From Cydia pomonella (taxonomy: Eukaryota; Arthropoda; Insecta; Lepidoptera; Tortricidae): a stretch of 64,000 bases of DNA. This document shows positions 22,601 to 32,628 of this stretch, one piece after another. Location: the NCBI RefSeq assembly GCF_033807575.1, contig NC_084707.1, positions 25,879,888 to 25,943,887 on the forward strand, given 5' to 3'. Every line of letters starts with the position of its first letter. The first letter of the stretch is position 1. The notes under the pieces were generated by a model, which was not told the origin of the DNA, did no database searches, and was given only the letters and a program-made list of their open reading frames with translations. The translations under genes were made by a program, and so were the position numbers.

Positions 22601-23072
22601 TTTACGACACCTGTGTTTTCTTTATTTGTCGCTCCCGTTAGTTACAACTTACAACCATGTTACTTCACGTGAGGTGTCAAAGGAACATTTTCAATTTTGC
22701 ATAACTTTCTATATAAAATCATTTCGGAAATTTCTTATATCTAAAAACTTCCTTTAACTCCTGTTAAATTGTCCACCGATATCAAACCTTCTTTTCACAT
22801 AAAACATGTGAAAATTTTAAATGTTAATTTTACACAATTTAAATTTTTACGTGATTTAGTACCAAAGCCAACTTTGTGCCGGAACAAAATACTAGTAAAA
22901 TGAAAATCTTAAAGAATGTTTTGTCTTCGCTTTTCATCTTAATTAAAATTTAGCAAGAGTATAAGTAATCGGATCAATTGGATGATATTGCTAGGCCAGA
23001 ACAGTATGATGACCACAGTACAAGTAAAATATCAGAACAAGATGTGGCATGTATGGGACTGAGATGAGTAAT
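22601..23072. other. Unassigned AT-rich DNA
   Basis: Nothing recognised. Confidence 0.45.
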
Positions 23073-23168
23073 GAAACACAAGTGTTTACTCGCGAGCGTC
23101 TGTATTGTAACTAACTCAACGTACATCGTCAACTTATATCTATATCTTATACTACCGCGCACACCTCA
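23073..23168 (+). repeat. Local duplication, copy 1
   Basis: Shares about 90 bp with 23392-23483, including TTACTCGCGAGCGTCTGTAT and ACTTATATCTATATCTTATA. Copies differ by a few substitutions. Confidence 0.8.
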
Positions 23169-23391
23169 TCTGAGGGGTTGTTGAGAAAAAAAAAATGAAT
23201 GTAACTTTTTTTTTTTATATAAAACTATGTATACACTATCAAACATTTTTGTTTTATTTAAAGAAATCTAAACATATCGATAGTACAACAAAACACAATT
23301 ATGAAATATGTTTATAATATCAAACTATTAATGTTAACACAACATGACAAAAAAAAGAGCAGTGACACATGAGTCACTGATTACAACACAA

Positions 23392-23483
23392 AACAAGTGC
23401 TTACTCGCGAGCGTCTGTATTGTAACTAACCCAGCGTACATCGTCAACTTATATCTATATCTTATACTACCACGCACACCTCA
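23392..23483 (+). repeat. Local duplication, copy 2
   Basis: Second copy of the 23073-23168 segment, about 320 bp downstream in the same orientation. Confidence 0.8.
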
Positions 23484-23868
23484 AAGAAGAAAAATTGAAA
23501 TAAATGTATTTTTTAAATCAATTATAACATTACTAAGGAAAACGACTGCTCTATTTGTAACAAATCATTTATCAGCATGTATCGCATTACTAGATGGGTG
23601 ATAGATTATCTACTCCAACTCCGGAGATGACACTGATGTTGGCATTGATATCAGTGTCTAACTGCCCCCATTATATTAGTTCACACTCAGAAGGTGCAAC
23701 AAAAGCACACGCATCAAGTTTCTATGTATATCAAACCGTAAATGATTAGAAGATGAGACGAAGCACTGATTGTGTTTCATCCCGAACAACTGACAAATCG
23801 TCAATCCTATTGCAAACATACAAGGTCCATAGATGATCAGTCAAAGAGGTGCATCGGTTACGAGTACC
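23484..23868. other. Unassigned DNA
   Basis: Nothing recognised. Confidence 0.4.
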
Positions 23869-24244
23869 GTTGCCACATGTAAAAATGGAATATCTTGACA
23901 AAAGCCCAGTCCTGGACGGTCATTTTACCACACCTCACTAGGGTTTTTTTAATTAGGTTTCCGTATATCGAATTCTTATAAAATCTGCTGTAGCTACAGG
24001 CCTTCATATGATATTGTTATAACTCCAAACTTTTAGCTAACTACTAGTGGTTAGTTGAGGTTCTTAAAAACCCTGCCAACCACCAGTGTCCAGTCCAGAC
24101 CAACCAACCAACCAGGGTTATGGGTTGACTTCGCAAGTGTCAGGGTTTTTAGAAACCTCAACAAACCACTAGATTCCAGCTAAAAGTTTGTCAGGATTAA
24201 GGACGAAAAATCCTGATATGTCAAGGGAATCTATGTATGGCAAC
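23869..24244. mobile_element. MITE with nested inverted repeats (GTTGCCA ends)
   Basis: GTTGCCACATG at the left and ATGTATGGCAAC at the right are inverted ends. A longer inner pair (CAAACTTTTAGCT, CTAGTGGTTAGTTGAGGTT, TTAAAAACCCTG at about 24030-24080; inverse at 24145-24195) makes a fold-back. A related copy lies at 33112-33421. Confidence 0.6.
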
Positions 24245-25360
24245 ACTATATCTATAGGAGTAAATGTATCTGACGATGATTTAGATTATGGCGGTGTCAG
24301 TTTCTGTCAGGCTTCTCACGGCTCGGCACAGCCTCTTTAGCTCGAGGTATGGTCTACCGCGTGTCTGCGATATTCCCACTGTCTACACGTCTACACACGC
24401 ATCCGTCCTTGTTGCTCGTGTATGCTATAGCTTTAGTGTGAATGTAATGGTTGTGTGTAATGCGGTTGGCGGTGTCGGTCTCACGGGGTCGCATCCTTCG
24501 GATTGATGTCCGTGTAATTAGGGGACAATTTGGATTCAAATCCATTTCTATGTCATTTTGAAGATATATGAGGCGTGGCTGGCAAAAGGTAGTTACCACG
24601 TTTGAGTTTGAGACTATTTTATTCAACCCGTAAACGTATTCGTGCGATCGTCTAGAGGAACAAAGATTGCAAGCGAGCCGAACATGTTTTCAGGTTTCAC
24701 ACGTTCGCGCTCGCTATTCGGTTAGTGATGAATTTGGACTGTTAGGTAGAATCGGATAAAAATTATCCATAACATAACGTAAAATCACTACCTACAGCCT
24801 AGGTTGCTTCAGTTGAAATGTGGATGATGTGGATTTGGATAATTGAAAGTATCCACATAAATGCACCTAAATTTTTTCTTCGACAGAAAACAACGTGAAG
24901 CCTGAATACCTACTGTGAAGATGATTTCAATCAATGTTTGTGTATGGATTATACCTATGTGTGTATGTGAAACTCCCGCGCAACACTCCAAGCCGGACGT
25001 CACGTCGAAACCACACACCAGCATGGCCATCGACTTTTATAATATAATAATTACATACCTACTGTACCTGGCCTGCTATTCCTATCCGTTACGTAACAAG
25101 CTTTGTGGTCATCAAAATAGTTATCTAGAAGAAAATGCATATGTATTATGATAACAGCTATAAAAAGTCAAATGTAATTATTACATTTTAGTGGGTCAAT
25201 CAAAAGCTATCCAATATTTATAGTGACAGAAAACACTTATTGAAATGGGAATTTCTCAGCACTCACACACTCTAAACAGGTCACTACAATCCTATAAAAA
25301 AATAAATTGATGTAAGTAAATATCTAATATTAAGCCTTAAAGATCAAATATAGGGGTCTC
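24245..25360. other. Unassigned non-coding DNA
   Basis: No gene recognised; short frames at 24288-25151 have no protein-like features. Confidence 0.45.
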
Positions 25361-25576
25361 GGCCCCCAATACGATTTCGTACCTTTTGGCGTCGAGACCC
25401 TTGGCCCGTGGGGTCCGAATGCATCTACACTATTTAAGGAATTAGCCAAAAAAATAGAAGACGCTACCGGTGATCGTAGAGCTGGCAGCTTCCTCGCACA
25501 GAGAATAAGTATTGCGATACAACGAGGAAATGCTGCCAGCATCTACGGCACCATGCCGCAGGGGGATAGTTTTTAA
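25361..25576 (+). pseudogene. Non-LTR retrotransposon ORF, C-terminal remnant
   Basis: The plus strand encodes about 71 residues: YDFVPFGVETLGPWGPNA, LFKELAKKIEDATGDRRAG, SFLAQRISIAIQRGNAAS, YGTMPQGDSF and a stop. This is the C-terminal tail of a non-LTR retrotransposon protein. The second half repeats at 5140-5244 (minus). It is truncated at its 5' side and followed by an AT-rich 3' end with AATAAAG near 25660. Confidence 0.7.
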
Positions 25577-25788
25577 TTATTTATTTTAAGATTAGTTTTA
25601 TTTATTTTTAGATTTAGATTTTAAGTTTTTTATGTATTATGTTGTTATTCCCAGATAAAATAAAGATTTGTTATTAATATTGAGAAAAAAATATCAGAAC
25701 TGCATGTGGCCCAAATCAAAAATATTAATAATATATCAATTTAAGATTGATATAACCAGACTAATAACCAGTGCAGTATCTGTGTGTG

Positions 25789-25893
25789 CAGGCCGCCTGT
25801 TGTTTACCTCTATCTTAATGTATTATATGTGTTTCCATGTACATTTGTTCCGAGGTTGTGCAATAAAGAGGATTTGTTTTATATTGTGTTATT
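25789..25893 (+). mobile_element. LINE 3' tail
   Basis: GGCCGCCTGTTGTTTACCTC, then GTTGTGCAATAAAGAGGATT and a TTGT-rich end; same family as 18569-18698. Confidence 0.65.
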
Positions 25894-26376
25894 ATCTTAT
25901 TATTAATACATAATAAATGATTATGACTAAAGCCGTTTGGAAAATGTGTCGTCGTATTTCTGCCGATTTGCACTGTGATAGTTAGCACAATTAGCTGGTG
26001 TGGCGTTTAAAATGTCCCGAAGACACACTGTGTTGTTCAGTTGGTAAAACGAAGAGCGTGATCAGATTTGGGCATTAAGCCCGCTTATACACATATGCTG
26101 CTGTCTGGACTAACGATCGGCTGAAACAAATGTATTCATTTGTCACTTTTACACTTACTCTTACAAAATACTTGACCACTAAGCCCCACGAAGAATGCTT
26201 CAGAAACCCGAGCCACCCCGACTGCGGTGAGCGGCTCCCACGCATTGTTTACGAACAGGTGCCGCATCAAGTTCACTTTTCCCGAAGCTACTTAACTCTT
26301 GTTTTGCTTTTACGAGCAAATAGTAGCACATCGAATGCATGAACACGCACTTAACACTAATCAATGTATAAACTTA
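25894..26376. other. Unassigned DNA with one short unexplained frame
   Basis: The plus frame at 26130-26342 (70 codons) includes ECFRNPSHPDCGERLPRIVY and is richer in GC than its surroundings. It resembles no family I know, and no convincing gene structure surrounds it. Confidence 0.3.
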
Positions 26377-26583
26377 TAAATAAATATTTGGGGACAATTT
26401 ACACAGATCAACTTGGCTCCAATCTAAGCAAAACTTCTACTATTAGGAAAAAGAGAACTCTATACATATTCATACTTAGATACATAAATAACTCAGTAAC
26501 AAAATATTCGTAATAAACATACAAATAAATGCCAGGATTCGAACCCGTGACCTCCTGCTTGGTGGGCAGGATCACTAACGTCT
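26377..26583 (-). mobile_element. tRNA-derived SINE, 3' part (minus strand)
   Basis: On the minus strand: an anticodon-arm-like stem (CCTGC/GCAGG), GGGTTCGAATCCTGG (B box), then the AT-rich body GATCTGTGTAAATTGTCCCC and AATATTTATTT at its tail, a pattern common in lepidopteran SINEs. The head continues at 32939-32970 after the R1-clade insertion. The last 15 bases (26569-26583) are the target-site duplication. Confidence 0.75.
26569..26583. repeat. Target-site duplication, left copy
   Basis: GGATCACTAACGTCT, repeated exactly at 32939-32953 after the poly-A tail. Confidence 0.95.
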
Positions 26584-26748
26584 GGGGCGCTAGGTCGGGT
26601 AACCTCCACGAGGGTCTGGGTCATTCCAATTTCTATTGATCCTCGCTGATCCGTAGTCAAGGGTATGGCTTATGGCTGGTGCGCCCTGGGGGCAACGGTA
26701 AGTGATCTCTTGCGCGGGATTGCTTACCGGTGTTGCCAATAACCCGAC
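26584..26748 (+). ncRNA. HDV-like self-cleaving ribozyme at the element's 5' end
   Basis: P1 GGGGCGC (26584-26590) pairs with GCGCCCT (26681-26687), with a terminal G-U as in HDV. P2 GTCGGGT (26594-26600) pairs with ACCCGAC (26742-26748). P3 ACC (26602-26604) pairs with GGT (26678-26680), just before the P1 3' strand. P4 is a 14-bp stem, 26696-26709 with 26716-26729 (some wobbles). L3 begins TCC and the P1 3' strand is followed by GGGGGCAAC, both as in HDV. J4/2 reads GCCAATA, giving a candidate catalytic C at 26736-26737. Cleavage would free the RNA exactly at the first element base. L3 is long (~73 nt), which departs from the minimal HDV fold. It was folded by hand. Confidence 0.8.
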
Positions 26749-27202
26749 ACCCGGGAATATCCCGGGAGGGGAGGGAAAGGGTGCTCTTGGCGTGTCTCTA
26801 TGATCTCCTAGGCTATACCGGACAGGGCTACCCATACCGGGCAGGCGAAGAGAGAGTGACACTACCAGGAGCAAGGGGGGGGGGGGAGGATGTGAGGAAC
26901 AGGGGGAGCTCCGAAAGGAGCTCCGAGGGGAGCACTCGCCAGCTTCCCTTGAAACCCGTAACCTGGTGCTTTCTTCAAAGACCACTATCCGTTGGCATGA
27001 TGGTGGTATGTTGGGAGTTGCTGGGATCGGAGGGCTTGCCTTAATTGGCCGGCCCGCGAGAAGGATACTCTATAAAACCCGACAGCGAAGTCGTAAAAAC
27101 CTGTGCATACCTGGCGATCTGCACAGTACATAGCTGGCGCATTTTACGGAATGGGCGTTACCCGGTGCGTCAAACCTTTCGTCCCATACTCGTGGGAACT
27201 AT

Positions 27203-29461
27203 ATGGCAGATAAACTAAAAAATAAAAACAAAACTCGGACGGAAAACACAAACGACAATGGCAATGGAATGGAGACTGTAAATTTGGCGGTGGAGGTGGG
27301 CACCCCGATCGTGCGCACCGAGGCCAACGACAAAGGCGAGGAGAACCGGATGGCGACAAGCTCGGGGACTGATCCTCAGAAAATAATGACGATGCGACTC
27401 ACCCGATCAACGACCCGGGAAATCAACGCGGCGACTAACGGGAGTAGAGGCAGCCTCCCTGTTTCCCAGATTTTGCCCGGTGAGGTTCAAGAGACGTCCC
27501 CACAGGGAGGAAAAGCGCCCCAAGGACGCAGGGGGCTCAAGGCGGGGGCAAAAAGGGTCCACCCTGACGAAGGGGAACCCGATAATGAGCCGCCGAAAAT
27601 TAACACGGCTCGAAGGGGGAGAAAAGTTGGCGGTGTAGGGTGCGCCGCGCCTCGCCTTAAACTAAAGACTCCGACCCGAAGGAAAAAGGCCACTGGAACC
27701 TACGCCGGGTTGTCAGCCGCCCGCGAAAATCTGCGGAACAACGTAGGCCGGGATTCCGAGGAGGAAGACGAAGAGCTGATGGACAATGACCAATGGAGCG
27801 AGGGTCGGGCGTCCCCGGTAGGGGATAAGGACCCCATTGAGGCGGCACGCCAGGCTGCCCAGACGGTTTTGGAGCAAACGGCGAATTCCACCGATATCAG
27901 TGGGTGCGTGAGAGGCGCCATCAACAACGCTTGCAGCGTTATTAACGCCGCCATGGAGCAACTGCAGTCACGGCATGAGAGTGAGGAGATCCGCTCCCTC
28001 AGAGCGGATAACAAAAGGATGCGGGAGGAACTCGCCCTCATGCGATCGGAAACAAAAGCGCTTCGGAAAGCCTTCTCCGAGAGGGGAATGATAGCACCTC
28101 AGGCAGCCCACGGCATGGACCCTAATGGGCCAGGGGACCGCCTAAGGGCCGAGGTAGAGGCTCTTCTCGACTCCTTCAGGAAGAAGTTGGAGAAGGAGCT
28201 TTTTGTATCCATCGGAGGGATGGTGAACACCAGGCTGCAGGAGGTCCAGAGGCGCCTCCCTCCAGAGCCGATCCTCCGCCCGCCGCTAGCGGCAGACAGA
28301 AAAAGGGCAGAGGGCCCAAACAATGCGCCTGCCGCTCCGGAGCAAGCCAGCCCGCAGCTGAGGGCGAACAGGGGGCAATCGGGAGGCAGCGGAAGACAAG
28401 GTGCTGCGACAGGGGCGACACTCATGCCCCCTGCGAGACCTGCGCCTACCAAGCGGAATAAGAAAGCGGCGGCGGCTGGGCCCAAGCCGGTACCAGCAGC
28501 CCCCACACAGACGCCCCCCACGCGTGGGGAATGGACACAGGTGGTGAAGCGGGGCAAGAAAAAGAAGGCCACCCCTCCTGCCGCTTCGGCGACACAAGCG
28601 GCCAAGTCATCGGCCCCGGCAGCCAAAAAACTGGCGGTTCCGAAAACCGCGGCGGTAGTGGTAGCTCTTAAGCCCGAGACCAAAGAGTCGTACGCCTCCG
28701 TAATGCTGAGAGCCACTCAAGCATTTCGGCTCGAGGAGATTGGCCTCGAGCATGTTAATGTGCGGAAGACGGCGGATGGGGCCCGCATTCTAGAGGTGGT
28801 GGGGGCAGATAATGGCCGCACCGCCAACGCTCTGAAGGTGCGCCTGGAAGAAGCCATAGGAGACGCGGCACGGGTCTACAGACCCGTCAAGATGGCTCGT
28901 CTCCGAGTCTCCGGCCTCGACGAGGCTGCCACACCGGAAACAGTGGCTAGGGCGATTGCGGCCAAAGGGGGTTGCTCGCATGCGGATGTCCGGGTTGGGG
29001 ATATCCGCATCGGCTACAACGGCGCTGGCTCGGCTCTTGTACAATGCCCTATAGAGGCGGCGTGCGCTGCGGCGTCGGCAGGGAGGGCGACAATAGGGTG
29101 GTCATCCGCCCGAATCAAAGCACTTGAACCTGGAGTGCTCAGGTGCTTTAAGTGCTTGGGCATCGGACACACTAGGGCCACGTGCCCCTCCCCGGTAGAA
29201 AGAGGAGACCTGTGCTTCCGCTGCAGCAAGCCGGGGCACCGAGGGGCGGACTGCCAAGCAGAGGCCTTCTGCGCAGTCTGCCACCAGGCGAAATTGCCAG
29301 CAGGGCACAGGATGGGCGGTATCTCATGTAACCCCCCTAAGGTAAAGGGGGTGGAAGCCCTCAATGGGAATCGTGGGGCTTCAGGAAAGGCCACCCCGGC
29401 TGTTGACCCAAGCCCCCCGCTGACGGAACAGGTGATTGAGGGTCAGCCCATGGACCAATAA
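27203..29461 (+). CDS. ORF1: R1-clade ORF1 protein (RNA-binding, Gag-like)
   Basis: 752 residues from ATG 27203 to TAA 29461. It is expected to bind the element RNA and form the RNP. It has a charged, low-complexity N-terminal half; a likely coiled coil at about 250-295 (heptad-like SEEIRSLRADNKRMREELAL); a Pro/Ala/Lys-rich linker; and three zinc knuckles near 650-705: CFKCLGIGHTRATC and CFRCSKPGHRGADC (CX2CX4HX4C), then a spaced CX2CX8HX6C. Three CCHC knuckles near the C-terminus are standard for R1-clade ORF1. The stop overlaps the ORF2 start as TAATG. The frame is intact. Confidence 0.9.
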   Translation: MADKLKNKNKTRTENTNDNGNGMETVNLAVEVGTPIVRTEANDKGEENRMATSSGTDPQKIMTMRLTRSTTREINAATNGSRGSLPVSQILPGEVQETSPQGGKAPQGRRGLKAGAKRVHPDEGEPDNEPPKINTARRGRKVGGVGCAAPRLKLKTPTRRKKATGTYAGLSAARENLRNNVGRDSEEEDEELMDNDQWSEGRASPVGDKDPIEAARQAAQTVLEQTANSTDISGCVRGAINNACSVINAAMEQLQSRHESEEIRSLRADNKRMREELALMRSETKALRKAFSERGMIAPQAAHGMDPNGPGDRLRAEVEALLDSFRKKLEKELFVSIGGMVNTRLQEVQRRLPPEPILRPPLAADRKRAEGPNNAPAAPEQASPQLRANRGQSGGSGRQGAATGATLMPPARPAPTKRNKKAAAAGPKPVPAAPTQTPPTRGEWTQVVKRGKKKKATPPAASATQAAKSSAPAAKKLAVPKTAAVVVALKPETKESYASVMLRATQAFRLEEIGLEHVNVRKTADGARILEVVGADNGRTANALKVRLEEAIGDAARVYRPVKMARLRVSGLDEAATPETVARAIAAKGGCSHADVRVGDIRIGYNGAGSALVQCPIEAACAAASAGRATIGWSSARIKALEPGVLRCFKCLGIGHTRATCPSPVERGDLCFRCSKPGHRGADCQAEAFCAVCHQAKLPAGHRMGGISCNPPKVKGVEALNGNRGASGKATPAVDPSPPLTEQVIEGQPMDQ

Positions 29462-29463
29462 TG
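29459..29463 (+). promoter_or_regulatory. TAATG stop/restart junction between ORF1 and ORF2
   Basis: ORF1 TAA (29459-29461) and ORF2 ATG (29461-29463) share one base. In the silkworm element SART1 the UAAUG junction is known to support translational coupling by termination-reinitiation, so the same mechanism is likely here. Confidence 0.85.
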
Positions 29464-32400
29464 CAAGCACACCCGCAACAAGGTTCATGGGAGGTGTTGC
29501 AGTGCAACATCAACCACTCCGTTCCCGCCCAGGACCTGCTCATGCAGAACCTGGCGGAGTGGGGAGTTGCACTGGCTGCGGTGGCGGAGCCCTACGTTGT
29601 CCCTCCTCGGCCCAACTGGGTAGGGTCTAGAGATGGCCGGGTGGCGCTGGTGGCTCCGGCGTCGGGGGAAGTCCTCATGAGCATGGAGAGAGGGGAGGGA
29701 TTCGTGGCGGCTAAATGGAAGGGAATTATAGTAGTCGGGGTGTACTTTTCCCCCAATTTGCCGCCGATTGCCTTCCAGCGCTTCCTGGAGGACCTGGAGG
29801 GGGTGGTGAGAAGGGCTGGCCAGGCGCCAATCCTGATCCTGGGAGACTTCAACGCCAAGAGCCGAGCATGGGGCTCCCCAAATACCGAACCCAGAGGGGC
29901 CGAGGTTGAGGTTTGGGCGGCGGCGGCGGGCTTGGTTCTGCTCAACTGCGGCAACGCGCAGACGTGCGTTCGCTGGAATGGGGGGTCTATAGTCGACCTA
30001 TCCTTTGCGACCCGCGACCTGGCAGCGCGCGTTTCCGAGTGGCGAGTACTAGAAGACGAAGAGACCCTCTCGGATCATTTATATATCCGCATGAGGGTCT
30101 CCCCACTGCAGAGGGCCACGTCGCCCAGTCCTGATAACCGACGGGCCGGGAGAAGGAGGTTCCCAAGATGGTCGTTGGCCCGCTTCGACAGAGAAATGGC
30201 GGAAGAGACTGCCATCATCGAGGCGTGGAACTCTCCCCAGACAGCCCCAAGAGGTATCGATGAGAGGGCCGCCCACTTCAGAAGGTCCCTGGAGACAGTT
30301 TGTGACGCTTCCATGCCCCGGGCCCGGCCTGCCCGGGGCAAGAAACAAGTCTACTGGTGGACCCCGGAGATCGCCGTCCTACGCACGGCCGCCAATAACG
30401 CCCGGCGGGCCTACACGCGGTGCCGAAGAAGGAGGCACACCGCTGAGGAGGAGGAACTTCTCCGCACTGCGTTGGCGGACAAGAAGCGGGCCCTCCAGCA
30501 GGCCATTAAGAAGGCGAAGAACGAGGGGTGGGAGGAGTTCTTGGCAACCCTCAATAGGGACCCATGGGGACGCCCATACAGAATGGTGCGCAACAAATTG
30601 CGGAGCGCCTCACCCATGGACTCCATGGAGCCAGAACTCCTCCGGAGAGTGGTTGAAGGCCTGTTTCCGGAGGCGCCAAACTTCGTCCCGCCGGCTATGG
30701 CTCCCCCAGCAGCGGACCCGGTGGAACCGATCGTTGTCCCCCCCATCACAGATGACGAGCTGGAGTGGGCCATGAACAGGGTCAGAACCACGCGCAAAGC
30801 GCCGGGACCAGACGGAGTGCCAGGAAAAGTGCTTTTCTTGGCACTCAAGCATCTAGGGAACCGCCTCAGATCCCTCCTGGAGGACTGCCTCGAGGAGGGG
30901 CGCTTCCCGGGATGCTGGAAGGAGGGGCGACTGTGCCTGCTGCGTAAGGAGGGGCGCCCAGCAGACACTCCCGCTGGTTACCGCCCCATCGTGCTGTTGG
31001 ACGAGGTCGGGAAGCTCTTCGAGCGAATCCTGGCTTCCCGTATTCAGCAGCACCTAGTGGAAACGGGCCCGAACTTACATGACAACCAGTTCGGGTTCCG
31101 TAGGGGGCGGTCTACTATAGACGCGGTGGCCGCGTTGAGGGATTTCGGGGTGCTTGCGGCAGGCCAGAGGGAGGGAGTGGTGGCGGTGTCCCTGGACATC
31201 GCCAACGCGTTCGGGTCCCTCCCCTACACAGTCATTGGGGAAGCACTCCGTTACCACGGAGTGCCTCATTACTTGAGGCGTGTTGTAGAGCACTACCTGA
31301 CGGGGCGGCTAGTGCTCTATGAGCAAAGGGGTATCCGGGGCGCGAGGGCTATGGCGTGCGGGGTTCCGCAGGGGTCTGTCCTTGGTCCCCTCCTGTGGAA
31401 CCTCGGTTACGATTGGGTGCTCCGAGGGGTGCAGCTTCCCCGCATGATCACCGTGTGTTATGCGGACGACACACTAGTGGCCGTGCGGGGAAAGGAGCTG
31501 GAAGAGGTTCTCAGGAGGGCGGCGGTGGCCACCGAGCTTACAGTGCAGCGCATAGGACTCCTGGGGCTTCGGGTCGCCCTGCCGAAGACTGAGGCCATGG
31601 TCCTCGGGCGAACAAGGGGGTGGGGGCAGCTGCCGGAGGGCACCGCAGTGAGGGTTGGGGGTGAATCTGTCCAGGTCAACGCCCACATCAAGTACTTGGG
31701 ACTTGTCCTGGACAGAAAGTGGAATTTTGAGGAGCACTTTGCGAGGCTGGCTCCTCGTCTCGTGGGTGCTGCCTCGGCTCTGGGCCGCCTGTTGCCTAAT
31801 CTGGCGGGACCGAATGCCCCATGTAGGCGGCTCTATGCGGGGGTAGTCCGGAGCATGGCGCTCTACGGAGCACCAATTTGGGCCGGACGGCTGACGAGAC
31901 GCGCGAAGGCACTGCTCCGTCGGCCGCAGAGGTACGTGGCCCAGAGGATGGTGAGGGCCTACCGCACCACCTCTCACGCAGCGACATGCCTCCTTGCCGG
32001 CACCCCGGCGTGGGAACTAGACGCAGGGGTGCTGGCTGAAAGATACTGGGCGAGGGTGGAGGCCAGGAGGCGCGGGGAGCCCACAGATGCGGAGGAGGCA
32101 GAGAGATTGGCCCGAGCAGCCGCGGAGCGCCTGAAGCAAAGGTGGAGGGATGCCTTGGAGGATAGCCATTATGGAACCCGAACCATAGGGGCTATCCTCC
32201 CAGTAATGGACGAGTGGTTGGGCAGAAGAAAGGGGGCCCTTACATTTAGGGTAACGCAGGTGGTGTCCGGACACGGTTGTTTCGGGCACTACCTGCACAA
32301 AATACAGAGGGAGCCGGGGCCCCAGTGCCATGAATGTGGTGCGATGGACGACACGGCCCAGCACACTCTAGAGGAGTGCAACCGCTGGGCCGTGGAAAGA

Positions 32401-32628
32401 GCGGCCCTTAGGGCGGCGACGGGGGTTATAGACCTCTCGCTACACAGCATAATAGCGGCGATGCTGGGTAGCGAGAGGAATTGGGAAGCGGTGGCCTCCT
32501 TCTGCGAAGAAGTCATGTCGCAGAAGGAGAAGGCGGAGAGGGAGCGAGAAACGTCTGCTGACGCGATTCCTCTCCGTCGCAGGCGGCAGGGCCAAAGGCA
32601 GAGAGCGCATGCTCGCCTCGAGCCTTAG
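29461..32628 (+). CDS. ORF2: R1-clade ORF2: AP-like endonuclease, reverse transcriptase, CCHC
   Basis: 1,055 residues. It nicks the target DNA and primes reverse transcription there. Endonuclease at about 10-210 with N16, E43 (VAEPY), D129 and N131 (GDFNAKS), D179 and SDH at 204-206. RT at about 430-690: GYRPIVLLDEVGKLFERI, FGFRRGRST, SLDIANAF (D579), GVPQGSVLGPLLWN, CYADD (667-670). A CX2CX8HX4C finger (C956, C959, H968, C973) lies near the C-terminus. There is no RNase H, as in R1. The length is close to that of typical R1 ORF2. No stop or frameshift is seen. Long antisense frames over this GC-rich region are shadows. Confidence 0.95.
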   Translation: MQAHPQQGSWEVLQCNINHSVPAQDLLMQNLAEWGVALAAVAEPYVVPPRPNWVGSRDGRVALVAPASGEVLMSMERGEGFVAAKWKGIIVVGVYFSPNLPPIAFQRFLEDLEGVVRRAGQAPILILGDFNAKSRAWGSPNTEPRGAEVEVWAAAAGLVLLNCGNAQTCVRWNGGSIVDLSFATRDLAARVSEWRVLEDEETLSDHLYIRMRVSPLQRATSPSPDNRRAGRRRFPRWSLARFDREMAEETAIIEAWNSPQTAPRGIDERAAHFRRSLETVCDASMPRARPARGKKQVYWWTPEIAVLRTAANNARRAYTRCRRRRHTAEEEELLRTALADKKRALQQAIKKAKNEGWEEFLATLNRDPWGRPYRMVRNKLRSASPMDSMEPELLRRVVEGLFPEAPNFVPPAMAPPAADPVEPIVVPPITDDELEWAMNRVRTTRKAPGPDGVPGKVLFLALKHLGNRLRSLLEDCLEEGRFPGCWKEGRLCLLRKEGRPADTPAGYRPIVLLDEVGKLFERILASRIQQHLVETGPNLHDNQFGFRRGRSTIDAVAALRDFGVLAAGQREGVVAVSLDIANAFGSLPYTVIGEALRYHGVPHYLRRVVEHYLTGRLVLYEQRGIRGARAMACGVPQGSVLGPLLWNLGYDWVLRGVQLPRMITVCYADDTLVAVRGKELEEVLRRAAVATELTVQRIGLLGLRVALPKTEAMVLGRTRGWGQLPEGTAVRVGGESVQVNAHIKYLGLVLDRKWNFEEHFARLAPRLVGAASALGRLLPNLAGPNAPCRRLYAGVVRSMALYGAPIWAGRLTRRAKALLRRPQRYVAQRMVRAYRTTSHAATCLLAGTPAWELDAGVLAERYWARVEARRRGEPTDAEEAERLARAAAERLKQRWRDALEDSHYGTRTIGAILPVMDEWLGRRKGALTFRVTQVVSGHGCFGHYLHKIQREPGPQCHECGAMDDTAQHTLEECNRWAVERAALRAATGVIDLSLHSIIAAMLGSERNWEAVASFCEEVMSQKEKAERERETSADAIPLRRRRQGQRQRAHARLEP

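Noticed and set aside
28099..28716. 205-codon antisense frame, and similar antisense frames over 27.1-32.6 kb
   Set aside because: Shadows of GC-rich ORF1 and ORF2 of the R1-clade element.
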